From assembly GCA_963716445.1 (NCBI GenBank), contig OY970313.1, positions 682,001 through 746,000 of the forward strand: DNA of 64,000 nt, written 5' to 3'. The notes below the pieces were generated by a model, which was not told the origin of the DNA, did not search any database, and was given only the letters and a program-made list of their open reading frames with translations. The stretch comes from JAAYBF01 sp963716445 (lineage in GTDB: Bacteria > Actinomycetota > Thermoleophilia > Solirubrobacterales > Thermoleophilaceae). Position 1 is the stretch's first letter; each line of letters opens with the position of its first letter. Shown here piece after piece: positions 16,105 through 25,404 of this stretch. A program made the position numbers and the translations under genes.

Positions 16105-17216
16105 GGCGGCGCCAGCTCGCCGATCAGCTCGCGGAAGCGGGCCCGTGAGGTCGCCCGGTCGAAGACGGCCTCGGCACGCGCGCGGGCGCCCTGGCCGAGC
16201 TCCGCCGCGCGGCCGGCGACGTCGACCAGCGCAGCCGCCGCGGCGCGCGCGTCACCCGGCCGGTAGAGCGCGCCGCAGGTCGCGTCGACGATCTCCGCCG
16301 GCCCTCCGGCGGCCGGCGCGACGACCGGCCGTCCGCAGGCGAGCGCCTCGACCAGCGCTAGGCCGTAGGGCTCGCGATCGGCGCAGTGGAGCAGGCACGT
16401 CGCGCCGGCGAGCGCGGCGGGCACGTCGTCGAGCTGACCGATCAGCTCGACCCGGCCCGCGAGATCGGAGGCGCCGGCGCGGCGCTCGAGCGCCGCGCGC
16501 AGCTTTCGCCCCTCGGCGCCGAGCGGCTCGCCGGCCAGCCGGACGCGCAGCGCCGGAAGCTCGCGCGCGGCCAGCGCCACGACGTCGAGCGCGAGGTCGG
16601 GACGCTTCCACCCGACGAGCGCGCCGACCACGAGCGCGGTCGGCGGATCGCCCGGCGGCGGCGCCGCGGGCCGGAAGCGCCCGAGGTCGACGCCCGGCCT
16701 GACGACCTCGACCCGCGTGCCGAGCCGGCCGCAGGGATCGAGATCGTCGGCGATCGCCCGCGAGAGCGCCACGACGAGGTCGGCGCGGCGGGCGGCTGTC
16801 CTCACGGTGCGCCCGACCAGCGAACCGGGTACCAGGTCGTTGTGATGGAAGACGAGCGGTCGGCACGGTCGCAGCCCGCTCAGCGCGCCGGCGCAGGAGA
16901 GCAGGGCGCGCATGCCCCCGGCGACTACGCAGCCGGGGCGCAGGCGCGCGACGATCCGCCGCAGCTCGCGGCTCTGCCCGCCGATCCGCAGCGGCGCGGC
17001 CAGCCGGTCGCGCACGCTCCTCCGAAGCTCGATCCGACGCGGGCGCAGCGTGACGACCTCGACTCCGGCCGCCCGCGCGCGCTCCGCGAGCGGTCCCTCG
17101 GGGCAGGCGAGCGCCACCGGTCCGGGCAGCGCCGTCGCGTGGTCCAGCAGGATCCGCTCGGCGCCGCCGAGCAGCGACGTGTAGCTGACGAACAGCGCCT
17201 GCGGGGGCGTCGACAC
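16101..17216 (-). CDS. Family 4-type glycosyltransferase
   Basis: 371-residue GT-B glycosyltransferase, first gene of a two-gene leftward unit. It shows the N-terminal LFVSYTSLLGGAERILLDHA, a mid-protein ALVVGALVGWKRPDLAL, and the donor-site CADREPYGLALVEALACGRPVVAP (E-x7-E). The GTG at 17216 is preferred over an ATG at 17234 because TAGGTT (17230-17225) lies eight bases before it, the leaderless pattern seen repeatedly here. It is divergent from a family 2 glycosyltransferase with overlapping promoters. Confidence 0.87.
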   Translation of the reverse strand: MSTPPQALFVSYTSLLGGAERILLDHATALPGPVALACPEGPLAERARAAGVEVVTLRPRRIELRRSVRDRLAAPLRIGGQSRELRRIVARLRPGCVVAGGMRALLSCAGALSGLRPCRPLVFHHNDLVPGSLVGRTVRTAARRADLVVALSRAIADDLDPCGRLGTRVEVVRPGVDLGRFRPAAPPPGDPPTALVVGALVGWKRPDLALDVVALAARELPALRVRLAGEPLGAEGRKLRAALERRAGASDLAGRVELIGQLDDVPAALAGATCLLHCADREPYGLALVEALACGRPVVAPAAGGPAEIVDATCGALYRPGDARAAAAALVDVAGRAAELGQGARARAEAVFDRATSRARFRELIGELAPP

Positions 17217-17224
17217 TCCATTCG

Positions 17225-17234
17225 AACCTACCAT
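17225..17234. promoter_or_regulatory. Overlapping divergent -10 boxes between two glycosyltransferase genes
   Basis: AACCTACCAT carries TAGGTT on the minus strand (8 bases before GTG 17216) and TACCAT on the plus strand (14 bases before ATG 17249). Mutually exclusive use of the two promoters is expected. Confidence 0.45.
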
Positions 17235-17248
17235 CGGGCAGCGAGCGG

Positions 17249-18142
17249 ATGAGCGAGACGGATCCCACCCTGACGGTCGCCGTGTGCACCCACGGCCGTC
17301 CGGACAGGGTGCGCGCGACGCTCGACGCGCTCGACCGCGGCGCGCCGGCGACGCCGCTGCTGGTCGTCGACCAAGGAGAGCGGCCGTCGCCGGAGCTGGC
17401 GGCGCGTGCGGTCGTCGACCCGCGCCTGCGCGTGCTGCACGATGCCGGGCGGGGGCTGGCGCGTGCCCGCAATCTGGCGCTCGCCGCCGTGGACAGCGAC
17501 TGGATCGCCTTCGTCGACGACGACTGCCTGGTCGCGCCCGACTTCGCCGAGGCGCTCACGGCCGAGCTGCGGGGGCACCCGGACGTCGACTGGATCGCCG
17601 GCGACGTCCAGGCCGGAGGAGATCCCGGCGACCTCCCGTCGGTGACGACCTTTCCCGTGGAGCGCGTGCTGATCCGCCGCGGCGCGCGCACGCTGCCGGG
17701 GGCGATCGGCTTCGGAGTGCTCTTCTGCGTCCGGCGCGCGTTCGCCGAGCGCCTCGGCGGCTGGGACGAGCGCTTCGGCCCCGGCCTCGCGGACCTGCCC
17801 GCCGCCGACGACATGGACTTCAACCACCGGCTGCTGCGGGCGGGCGGGACCGCGCTGCTCACGCCGCACGTGCGCGCCGTCCACGACCAGTGGCGCTCGC
17901 CGCGCGAGGTGGTGGCGCTGCAGCGCGGCTACTCGCGCTCCTGGGCGGCGTTCTCCTGCAAGCACCTGCGCGGTGGGGAGCCGGCGGCCGGGGCGCGGCT
18001 GTGGGCGTGGGGAGTCGTCGACGTGCTCGACATGGCGGAGAGCGCCGTACGCCGGCGGTCTCGACTGCGCGCGCGGATCGCCGTCGCGAAGCTCGGCGGG
18101 CTGCTCGAGGGAACCGCGATCGGGCTGCGCAGAAGCTGGTGA
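17249..18142 (+). CDS. Family 2 glycosyltransferase
   Basis: 297-residue GT-A fold glycosyltransferase. The N-terminal LTVAVCTHGRPDRVRATLDAL and the metal/nucleotide motif WIAFVDDDCLVAPDF near residue 92 are diagnostic. The acceptor-side AADDMDFNHRLLRAGG follows. It probably transfers a sugar to a lipid-linked intermediate on the cytoplasmic face. The stop overlaps the GTG of the flippase gene (GTGA), implying coupled synthesis with the exporter. Confidence 0.88.
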   Translation: MSETDPTLTVAVCTHGRPDRVRATLDALDRGAPATPLLVVDQGERPSPELAARAVVDPRLRVLHDAGRGLARARNLALAAVDSDWIAFVDDDCLVAPDFAEALTAELRGHPDVDWIAGDVQAGGDPGDLPSVTTFPVERVLIRRGARTLPGAIGFGVLFCVRRAFAERLGGWDERFGPGLADLPAADDMDFNHRLLRAGGTALLTPHVRAVHDQWRSPREVVALQRGYSRSWAAFSCKHLRGGEPAAGARLWAWGVVDVLDMAESAVRRRSRLRARIAVAKLGGLLEGTAIGLRRSW

Positions 18143-19665
18143 GCGCCGGCCGGTCGACTTCCGAGGCCGAGCCGGAGAGCGCAGCGCCGGCGGGCGACGG
18201 GAGCTCGCGCTCGCGGCTCGCGTTCCCGCTCGCCGAGCTGCGTGCGCGAACCGTGCGCGGCGGCCTGCTCAACGCGCTCTTCCTCGGCGGCGGCGAGGGC
18301 CTGGCGCTGCTCGGGGGGCTGATCGTCACCGCGGTGCTGGGGCCGGTGGCGATCGGCCTCTACGGGATCGTCACCACGACGGCGATGACGATCGTCCAGC
18401 TGCGGCGGGTCGGGATCGACGAGGCGTTCGTGCAGCAGGGCGCCGAGGACCAGGAGGCCGAGTTTCGCCGGGCGTTCGGCGTCGAGCTGGGGATCGGCCT
18501 CGCCGGCACGCTGCTGATCGCCGCGCTGGCGCCGGTCGTGGCGCTCGTCTACGGCGACGGCGAGCTGCTCGCCCTGACCCTCGCCGTCGCGTACCTGCCG
18601 CTCGCCTTCTCGCTGCAGGCGCCGCAGTGGGTCTTCTTCAGGCGGATGGACTTCCTGCGCGTGCGGGCGCTGCAGTTCGCGATCCCGCTCGTCAGCTTCC
18701 TGGTGACGGTCCCGCTGGCGGTCGCGACCGACAGCGTCTGGGCGCTCGTGATCGGCCCGGCCTGCGGCAACGCGGTCGCGATCGCCGCCGGGGTCGCGAT
18801 CTCGCCCTATCCGCTGCGGCCGACCTTCGACCGCGTGGCGGCGCGCCGCTACCTGCGCTTCTCGTGGCCGATCGCCGTCACCGCGCTGGCGCTGCTGATC
18901 GTCCAGCAGGGGCAGATCCTCGCCTTCGCCCTGGAGGACGGGCTGGCCGCGGCCGGCTTCGTCACGCTGGCGTTCACGCTGACCCGCTACGCGGACCGCG
19001 CCGACCAGATCGTCGCCACCACGATCTACCCGGCGATCTGTGCGGTCGCCGACCGGCCCGGCGCCCAGCGCCGGATCTTCCTCGCGGCGAGCCGCCTGAC
19101 GATGGTCTGGGCGCTTCCGTTCTGCGGCGCGCTGATCCTCTTCGCGCCCGATCTCGTCGACCTCGTCCTCGGCGACGAGTGGGAGCCCGCGGTCGTGCTG
19201 ATCCAGGGCCTGGCCGGCGCGGCCGCTCTCCAGCAGATCGGCTACGTCTGGTTCTCCTTCTACCGCGCTCGCGCGGACACGCGTCCGCAGGCCGTCGAGT
19301 CGGTCGCGATGGTCGCGACGTTCGCCGCCCTCGCCGTCCCGGGCCTCCTGCTCTTCGGCTTCGAGGGCTTCGTCGCCGGCCGGATCGCCGTCTCGCTCGC
19401 CATGCTCGCCGTCCGGGAGCGCTACGTGCGCGCGCTGTTCCCGGAGATCGGTCTCGCGCGGCTCGCGCTACGCGGCGCGGCTCCGGTCGCCGTCGCAATC
19501 GCGGCCGTCGTGCTGGCTCGCCTCGCGTCGGGCGACGGCGAGCGGACGGCGCTCGAGGCGCTGAGCCAGCTCCTTCTGTTCACGACGGTCGTCTGCGCCG
19601 TGACCTGGTCGCTCGAGCGTCGCCTGATTCGAGAGGTCGTGAAGTACGTGCGACAGCCGGCGTGA
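18139..19665 (+). CDS. Polysaccharide/lipid-linked oligosaccharide flippase (Wzx/MATE-like)
   Basis: 508-residue polytopic membrane protein with an estimated 12-14 hydrophobic segments. The N-terminal GGLLNALFLGGGEGLALLGG and ITVAVLGPVAIGLYGIVTTTAM-like region match the polysaccharide_synt/MATE exporter family. It is expected to turn lipid-linked glycan units to the outer face of the membrane. A 40-residue polar N-terminus precedes the first helix. The GTG start overlaps the preceding glycosyltransferase stop by four bases. Confidence 0.85.
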   Translation: MSAGRSTSEAEPESAAPAGDGSSRSRLAFPLAELRARTVRGGLLNALFLGGGEGLALLGGLIVTAVLGPVAIGLYGIVTTTAMTIVQLRRVGIDEAFVQQGAEDQEAEFRRAFGVELGIGLAGTLLIAALAPVVALVYGDGELLALTLAVAYLPLAFSLQAPQWVFFRRMDFLRVRALQFAIPLVSFLVTVPLAVATDSVWALVIGPACGNAVAIAAGVAISPYPLRPTFDRVAARRYLRFSWPIAVTALALLIVQQGQILAFALEDGLAAAGFVTLAFTLTRYADRADQIVATTIYPAICAVADRPGAQRRIFLAASRLTMVWALPFCGALILFAPDLVDLVLGDEWEPAVVLIQGLAGAAALQQIGYVWFSFYRARADTRPQAVESVAMVATFAALAVPGLLLFGFEGFVAGRIAVSLAMLAVRERYVRALFPEIGLARLALRGAAPVAVAIAAVVLARLASGDGERTALEALSQLLLFTTVVCAVTWSLERRLIREVVKYVRQPA

Positions 19666-19706
19666 CCGGACGGCCGGTTAGCGCCGGCATTCCTCTCCGG
19701 AAGTCG

Positions 19707-20840
19707 TCAGCGCTCGAGAGCGAGGGCGGTGCGGCGGAAGGCGCGGAGCGCGGGCTTGGAGACGACGCTGCCGTCCGGTTGGACCCGGCGCAGGGCGGAG
19801 TAGGGGAATATCGACTGCGAGCCGGCCTCGCGGGCGATCCAGGTGTACCAGTACACGCGCGCGAGACGGAGCCGTCTGCGCTCGCGGGCGAGCAGGGCGA
19901 GCGCGCGCCGGACGCGTAGGGCCTGGCCGCGCTCGGTGGTCTCGATGCCGAAGCCCTTGGCCTTGCCGAGCGCCGAGGGCCAGCCGAACTCGGTGACGGC
20001 GATCGGCTTGCGGCGGTCTCCGTTGCGGCGCATGACGTGGCGGACGCGCCCGAGGATGGTTGCGAGGCCGGATACGTGACGCGTGTAGGGGTGGACCGCG
20101 ACCTCGTCGAAGAGCCGGCGCGCCCCGGGGACGCGGTACAGCGCGGCCAGGCTGCTCCAGCTGTAGTTGGCGAAGCCGGCGAGCACGATGCGGGCGCCGC
20201 GGTCGGCGGCGAGGATCGAGCGGCGCGCCGCGCGCACCAGGCGCACGTAGGGCCGTGGCCAGCGCCGGTCGCTCCAGGAGGTGCGCAGGTTCGGCTCGTT
20301 CCAGAGCTGCCAGTCGCGGATCGGGCGCCGCGGCAGCCTCGGGTTCTCGTCCCAGAAGCTGCCGTGCTGGCCGTAGCGCTCGACGAGCGCGCGGGCGAAG
20401 CTGGCATACGCGGCGGCGCCGGCGGGCGGGGAGGCGAAGCTCCCCGGGTACTTGGCCGCCCAGGCGGGGGCCGTCGTGACGACGGGCAGGATCCTCAGCC
20501 GGCGCGCCGTGGCCGCGGCGACGAGCGGGTCGAGGTGGGCGAAGGTCGTCGGCGCCCCCGCCGTATCGCGGTAGCTCGGCCGCTCGGCCGCCGGGACGTC
20601 GGCGATCCGCGGGTAGGGCTGGGCGTCGGTCCAGTGGAACACGACCCGGATGCTCTCGACCCCGCTCGCGACCATCGTGCGCGCCTCGAGCCCCGGATCG
20701 AAATCCGCCGAGGCGATCGGTCCGTCCGCCACGACGCCGAAGAAGCCCTGCGGCACACGCGCCGTCGCGGCTGCCGGCGAGGCGAGCGCGAGACCGACCG
20801 CGACGGCGGTTAGCGCGGCGAGGCGGAGCGGCGAGCCCAT
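19707..20840 (-). CDS. Secreted glycoside hydrolase, TIM-barrel retaining type
   Basis: 377 residues with a signal peptide (LAALTAVAVGLALASPAAATA). A (beta/alpha)8 hydrolase of clan GH-A is indicated by the acid/base motif RDWQLWNEPNLRTSW, the VAVHPYTRH segment and the nucleophile motif AVTEFGWPSALG, with YWYTWIARE near the end. Family is close to GH39/GH5 in appearance, but I cannot assign it. It could trim or remodel the surface glycan made by the neighbouring genes. The ATG at 20840 follows GGAG and lies within the end of the upstream LPXTG-protein gene. Confidence 0.82.
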   Translation of the reverse strand: MGSPLRLAALTAVAVGLALASPAAATARVPQGFFGVVADGPIASADFDPGLEARTMVASGVESIRVVFHWTDAQPYPRIADVPAAERPSYRDTAGAPTTFAHLDPLVAAATARRLRILPVVTTAPAWAAKYPGSFASPPAGAAAYASFARALVERYGQHGSFWDENPRLPRRPIRDWQLWNEPNLRTSWSDRRWPRPYVRLVRAARRSILAADRGARIVLAGFANYSWSSLAALYRVPGARRLFDEVAVHPYTRHVSGLATILGRVRHVMRRNGDRRKPIAVTEFGWPSALGKAKGFGIETTERGQALRVRRALALLARERRRLRLARVYWYTWIAREAGSQSIFPYSALRRVQPDGSVVSKPALRAFRRTALALER

Positions 20841-21277
20841 CTGTCTCCGCAACCCCCGCCCCGACCGAAAGCTGCGCCCGCGTGGCGTGCGCGGATCAGC
20901 GCTCCGCCCGCGAGCAGCGCGACGCCCGCGAGCGCCAGCGGAACGGCGTCGGCGCCGGTCCGCGGCAGCGCGGTCGAGGGCGCCGTGGAGGGAGCCGCCT
21001 GCGTCGGGCTCGCAGGCGCCGGCGAGCTGGCCGGCGGCGGCGCGGCAGGCGCGCTCTCGGAGCCCTCGGGAGCCTCCGGCACCGGCTGGCGACCCTCCGT
21101 GCCCTGCCCGCCGAGTGGGTCGGCGTACTGGCGGTCGCCCGCGCTCTGGGCGACAGCCGGCGGGCTCACGACCGACACGGCGCCGAGAGCGAGGACGGCG
21201 ATCGCCAACGTGCGCGTAGTACGGCGAGAAGCCCAACTGTCCAGGGCGGCCAGGGTGGTGGTGGACGGGGTGGACAA
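20810..21277 (-). CDS. Small LPXTG-type cell-wall-anchored protein
   Basis: 155 residues, secreted and probably sortase-anchored. A signal segment (TLAIAVLALGAVSVVSPPAVAQ) is followed by a low-complexity Pro/Ala/Ser region (PAAPPPASSPAPASPTQ). Then come the sorting motif LPRTG, a hydrophobic stretch (AVPLALAGVALLAGGALI) and a basic tail. The tail is longer than usual (about 26 residues) and overlaps the start of the downstream glycoside hydrolase gene by 31 bases. The start codon appears to be TTG at 21277. No sortase gene is in the window. Function unknown; possibly a surface spacer or scaffold. Confidence 0.65.
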   Translation of the reverse strand: MSTPSTTTLAALDSWASRRTTRTLAIAVLALGAVSVVSPPAVAQSAGDRQYADPLGGQGTEGRQPVPEAPEGSESAPAAPPPASSPAPASPTQAAPSTAPSTALPRTGADAVPLALAGVALLAGGALIRARHAGAAFGRGGGCGDRWARRSASPR

Positions 21278-21317
21278 AGCGATGTTTCGACCTTGTATTC
21301 CTGCCTAGACATAGAGC

Positions 21318-22526
21318 GTGCGCATGCCGATCCGGCCGGGCGCCGCTCCCCGTGTGGCGCTGGTACACGACTTCCTGATCGGAGTCCGCGGAGCCGAGCG
21401 CGTCTTCTTCGAGATCTGCGACCTCTACCCGGAGGCGGACGTCTTCTCACCGATCTACGACGAGCAAGGCACCGGGGGCCGGCTCGCCGGACGCTCCGTC
21501 CAGACGTCGTTCCTGCAGCGCCTGCGCCCGAGCCAGCGGACGTTCAGGGGCCTGCTGCCGCTGTACCCCGCCGCGATCCGCTCGTTCGACCTCTCGGGTT
21601 ACGACCTGGTGATCTCGAGCTCGAGCGCCTGGGCGCACGCGGCGCGCCGCGGCGAGCACGCGACCCACGTCTCCTACTGCCACAACCCCTTCCGCTACGC
21701 CTGGAACGAGCGTGACCGCACGCTGGCCGAGCGGCGCGACCCGCTGACCCGCGCCGCGCTCGGCGCGTTCCTCTGCCGCTGGCGGGAGTGGGACCGGGCG
21801 GCGGCCCAGCAGGTCGACCGCTACGTCACCAACTCGCGCACGACGCAGCGCCGGATCCAGGAGTGCCTGCGCCGCGACTCGACGGTGGTCCATCCGCCGG
21901 TCGACACGCGCCGCTTCGCGCCGGGCGAGGTCGGCGAGAGTTACGTCGTGCTTTCGGCGCTGCTGTCGCACAAGCGGATCGACCTCGCGGTCGAGGCGTT
22001 CAACCGGCTGCGGCTACCGCTTACGATCGTTGGCGACGGCCCGGACGCGTGCCGGCTGCGCTCGCTGGCGGGACCGACGATCCGCTTCGCCGGCCGGGTC
22101 GACGACCGTCGCGCCGCCGCGCTGCTGGCCAGCGCCCGAGCGGTCGTCGTCACCTCGATCGAGGAGTTCGGGATCGCGGCGGTCGAGGCCCAGGCCGCCG
22201 GGCGTCCGGTGATCGCGGCGGGCACGGGCGGGGCGCTGGAGACGGTCGTCGACGGCGTCACGGGGCGCCTCTGGCGCGGGGGCGCGGCCGAGCTCGCGGC
22301 GGCGGTCGCCGGCTTCGACCCGCTGGCGATCGATCCGGCGGACTGCGTCGAGAACGCCCGTCGCTTCGACGCCGCCGCGTTCCGGGCGGCCTTCCCGCTC
22401 GAGGTCGAGGCCGCGCTGCGCGAGCGCCACGGCGCGGGGACGCCGGAGAGCTCGAACGGATCCAGCAACGGGCACGCCGGGGCAGGCGCTCACCCCGGCG
22501 CCCGGCGGGGCACGAGGATGTCGTAG
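21318..22526 (+). CDS. Family 4-type glycosyltransferase
   Basis: 402-residue GT-B glycosyltransferase. The N-terminus VALVHDFLIGVRGAERVFFE is typical of mannosyltransferase-like members. YCHNPFRYAWNER and the donor-domain SIEEFGIAAVEAQAAGRPVI (E-x7-E) follow. The Ser/Asn/Gly-rich tail (SSNGSSNGHAGAG) looks disordered. The GTG at 21318 and an ATG six bases on are both possible. Its 3' end overlaps the convergent membrane-protein gene by 37 bases. Confidence 0.88.
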   Translation: MRMPIRPGAAPRVALVHDFLIGVRGAERVFFEICDLYPEADVFSPIYDEQGTGGRLAGRSVQTSFLQRLRPSQRTFRGLLPLYPAAIRSFDLSGYDLVISSSSAWAHAARRGEHATHVSYCHNPFRYAWNERDRTLAERRDPLTRAALGAFLCRWREWDRAAAQQVDRYVTNSRTTQRRIQECLRRDSTVVHPPVDTRRFAPGEVGESYVVLSALLSHKRIDLAVEAFNRLRLPLTIVGDGPDACRLRSLAGPTIRFAGRVDDRRAAALLASARAVVVTSIEEFGIAAVEAQAAGRPVIAAGTGGALETVVDGVTGRLWRGGAAELAAAVAGFDPLAIDPADCVENARRFDAAAFRAAFPLEVEAALRERHGAGTPESSNGSSNGHAGAGAHPGARRGTRMS

Positions 22527-24118
22527 TCCCCGCTCCGAGCGAGGAGGCGATAGCGATCGGCGACCCAGTTGTCGAGCACGTGCGAGCCGGTCGGCCGGCC
22601 GCGCAGATTGGGCTCCCGCCGCACGGAGATCGCGTCCGTCCAGCGCACGATCGCCCGCGGCCGTGCGCGGGCGAGCTCCGCGGCGAGGCGACGCTGGTCG
22701 GTGGCCGAGGTCTGGATCGCGAAGTCGTGGCGCGTCGGGTTCGGGCGCTCGGCGAGCACGTAGACGAGCGGCTGGTTGAAGCGCACGAGGTCCGAGCGGC
22801 GGGTGACGGTGTAGATCGGCTCGCCGGGCGGCACGCGGCGGCCGACGATCGCCGCCATCCGCTCGAGCGCGCGCGCCTCGGCGGGCGGGGCCTGGGCGCC
22901 GTCGGCGACCGGCAGGCCGATCGTGGCGAGCTCGGGCGGGCGCAGCAGCGCCGAGAGGCGGTTGCCGGCGCCGTAGAGCAGCAGCAGCGCCGCGACCCCG
23001 GCCATGGCCGCCGCGAGCGCGGGCCGGACGCCCGCGCGCCTGGCCGCGAGCGCGCTCCCGCCGGCCTCCGGGGGGTCGTCGGCCCGCTCCCCGGAGCGCC
23101 ACGCCAGCGCGGCCGGCAGCGCGGCGGCGAGCACGACGATCAGCGGTGTGGCGTGGAACTCGTCGGTGCGCGACAGCAGGTACAGCAGGCAGCCGGTGCC
23201 GAGCGTCGCGAGCGCGGCGGTCAGCGGCGGGACCGCGCCCCCGGCCCGCGCGCGCAGGGCTTCGCGGAGCACGAGCAGCGCGAGTCCCGCGACGGCGATC
23301 GGCGGCGCGTAGAAGCCGAGCGCGTCCTTGGCGTCCTCGGCCAGGGCGCCGGGCGGCCAGAGCCGCAGGCCGCCGTCGTAGTCGAGTGGGAACGGCAGCG
23401 TCCAGTAGCCGCGCTCGCGCAGCGAGGCGCCGACCAGCGCGTCGTAGAGGTCGGCCGGGCCGACCGTGATCAGGAACGGCAGGTGGACGAGCAGCCCGAG
23501 TGCGATGGCGGCGACGGCGTAGGCGCCGACCACGCGCAATCGCTCGCGCCGCGGGCCCGGCCGCAGCCAGAGCGCGACGATCGTCGCCGCGCCGGCGTAG
23601 AGGGCGAAGTCGAGCCGCCAGGCGGCGGCCAGCGCGGTGAAGACCGCCGGCAGCAGCGGCCCGCCGGGCAGCGGGCGCCGCGCGGTCGCGGCGGCGACCG
23701 CGAGCAGGGCGAGCAGCAGCGCCGGCGCGAACGGCGTCGCGCTGGTCGGCTGGGCCATCGCGCACGCCGCGATCAGCCAGCCGGCGAGCGCCAGTCCCGG
23801 CCGCGCCCCCTGGCGGCGCGCGAGCGCGTAGACCGTGACGGCGACGCCCGCGTCGACGAGGCTGCGCAGCACGCGCCAGCCGATCAGCGACGGGCCGAAG
23901 GCGTCGAAGGACCAGCCGAGCAGATAGGGGTGCGCCGGCCCGTACGGCCAGGCGAAGTCCGCATACGGCGCCTGGCCGCCGGCGATCCGCGCGGCGGCCT
24001 GCAGCACCAGCCCCTCGTCGAACTCCGCCCCGCCGCGACGCAGCGTGAACGCCGAGATCAGGAGGGCGCCGGCGTAGAGCAGGCCCAGGAGCGCAAGCCG
24101 TGAGCGCGGCGCCGACAC
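22490..24118 (-). CDS. Polytopic membrane protein, GT-C-like glycosyltransferase candidate
   Basis: 542 residues with ten or more hydrophobic segments and a C-terminal soluble part. The first periplasmic loop contains RRGGAEFDEGLVLQAAARI, an acidic motif placed as in ArnT/PMT-type GT-C enzymes, then GGQAPYADFAWPYGPAHPY. This pattern suggests transfer from a lipid-linked sugar on the outer face, but the exact family is not certain. The start is GTG at 24118 (or TTG 24127). It overlaps by 19 bases with the divergent gene's GTG start, and a GATATT box seven bases upstream may drive a leaderless mRNA. Confidence 0.65.
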   Translation of the reverse strand: MSAPRSRLALLGLLYAGALLISAFTLRRGGAEFDEGLVLQAAARIAGGQAPYADFAWPYGPAHPYLLGWSFDAFGPSLIGWRVLRSLVDAGVAVTVYALARRQGARPGLALAGWLIAACAMAQPTSATPFAPALLLALLAVAAATARRPLPGGPLLPAVFTALAAAWRLDFALYAGAATIVALWLRPGPRRERLRVVGAYAVAAIALGLLVHLPFLITVGPADLYDALVGASLRERGYWTLPFPLDYDGGLRLWPPGALAEDAKDALGFYAPPIAVAGLALLVLREALRARAGGAVPPLTAALATLGTGCLLYLLSRTDEFHATPLIVVLAAALPAALAWRSGERADDPPEAGGSALAARRAGVRPALAAAMAGVAALLLLYGAGNRLSALLRPPELATIGLPVADGAQAPPAEARALERMAAIVGRRVPPGEPIYTVTRRSDLVRFNQPLVYVLAERPNPTRHDFAIQTSATDQRRLAAELARARPRAIVRWTDAISVRREPNLRGRPTGSHVLDNWVADRYRLLARSGDYDILVPRRAPG

Positions 24119-25404
24119 TGCGCTCAATATCGCAGGCGCTGCTCGGCGCGGCGCTCGTCGGCGCGACGGCCGTGCTGTGCTTTCGCTCGGGCGGGTTCTT
24201 CCACGAGCCGCGCGCGACGCTGGCGGTCTGCGCCTGGGTCTTGGTCGCGATCGTCGCGCTGGCTCCGGGTCCGCTCGCGCTCGCGGCGGCGACGCCGGCC
24301 GGGCGGGTGGCGATCGCCGGACTGCTCGGGCTAGCCGGCTGGACGGCGCTGTCGCTGCTCTGGGCACCGCTCGCCGAGTCGGCGCGCGAGGATGTCTGGC
24401 GGCTCGCCCTCTACGCGGCGGCGCTGCCGCTCGCGGTTGCCGCCTTCCGTGGGCGCGCCGCGCTGCGGGCGCTCGAGGTCGCGCTCGCGCTGCTCGCGAC
24501 GATCGTCGTCGGCTACGGGCTGCTCGCCGAGGTCGGGCTCTTCGAGGTCACGTCGTCGGCGGGCGCCGACGGGCGCCTCGAGCAGCCGCTGAGCTACTGG
24601 AACGCGATGGGCGCGATGGCGGCGCTGGGGCTGGTGCTCGGCACGCGGATCGCGCTCGACGGCACACGGCCGGCGCTGCTGCGCTACGGCGCGGCGACGT
24701 CGCTCGGGCCGCTCGCGATCGGCCTCTACCTCACCTACTCGCGCGGAGCGGTCGCGGCCGCGGCGATCGGTCTTGCGGTGCTCGCCCTGCTCTCGCCCGA
24801 GGCGGCGCCGGTCTGGCGCCGGGTCGGCCGGCGCTGGCGCGTCGTGGCCGGCTGGGGCGCGGCGCTCGCGGTCGTCGCCGGGCTGGTCCTCGTCGCCGGC
24901 GACCGGGCCTCGCCGCCCGCCCGGAGCGCCGGCGCCGAGCGCTTCGCCGACGTCGGCAGCAACCGCGCCGACTACTGGCGGGTCGCAGCCGACGCGTTCG
25001 CCGCGGAGCCGCTGCGCGGCGCCGGGACGGCCGGCTTCCGCGTCGAGTGGCTGCGCGAGCGCGACGTGCCCGAGGGCGCAGTCGACGCCCACTCGCTCTA
25101 CCTGGAGACGGGCGCGGAGCTGGGCCTGGTCGGACTGCTGGCGCTCGCGGCGTTCGCCGGCGGGACGGCGGTCTGCGCCCGCCGCCTGGCGACCCGCGAC
25201 CCCGCGCTCGCCGCCGGGCCGTGCGCGGGGCTCGCCCTGCTGGCGGTGCACGCGGGGATCGACTGGGGCTGGGAGCTGCCCGCGCTCGCCGTGCCCGCGC
25301 TGCTGCTGGCGGGATCGACGATCGCCGCCGATCGCGACGCGCCCGCGGAGCCGCGGGCGAGGGTGGCGGCGGCCGAGCGCGACGCCGCGGCGGTGGCGCC
25401 GTGA
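24100..25404 (+). CDS. O-antigen ligase/polymerase-like (Wzy_C) membrane protein
   Basis: 434 residues with about 11 hydrophobic segments. The diagnostic region is the long periplasmic loop with LSYWNAMGAMAALGLVLG, followed by YLTYSRGAVAAAAIGL and RADYWRVAADAFAAEPLRGAG, then DAHSLYLETGAELGLVGL, which together match Wzy_C-type ligases. These enzymes join or polymerise undecaprenyl-linked glycans outside the membrane. AGGAG at 24088-24092 supports the GTG at 24100. The stop overlaps the acyltransferase start (GTGA). Confidence 0.82.
   Translation: MSAAPTLRSISQALLGAALVGATAVLCFRSGGFFHEPRATLAVCAWVLVAIVALAPGPLALAAATPAGRVAIAGLLGLAGWTALSLLWAPLAESAREDVWRLALYAAALPLAVAAFRGRAALRALEVALALLATIVVGYGLLAEVGLFEVTSSAGADGRLEQPLSYWNAMGAMAALGLVLGTRIALDGTRPALLRYGAATSLGPLAIGLYLTYSRGAVAAAAIGLAVLALLSPEAAPVWRRVGRRWRVVAGWGAALAVVAGLVLVAGDRASPPARSAGAERFADVGSNRADYWRVAADAFAAEPLRGAGTAGFRVEWLRERDVPEGAVDAHSLYLETGAELGLVGLLALAAFAGGTAVCARRLATRDPALAAGPCAGLALLAVHAGIDWGWELPALAVPALLLAGSTIAADRDAPAEPRARVAAAERDAAAVAP

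Noticed and set aside
17215..17230. TTCGAACC as a tRNA T-loop
   Set aside because: No acceptor stem, anticodon arm or CCA-side pairing around it; it lies in a divergent promoter.
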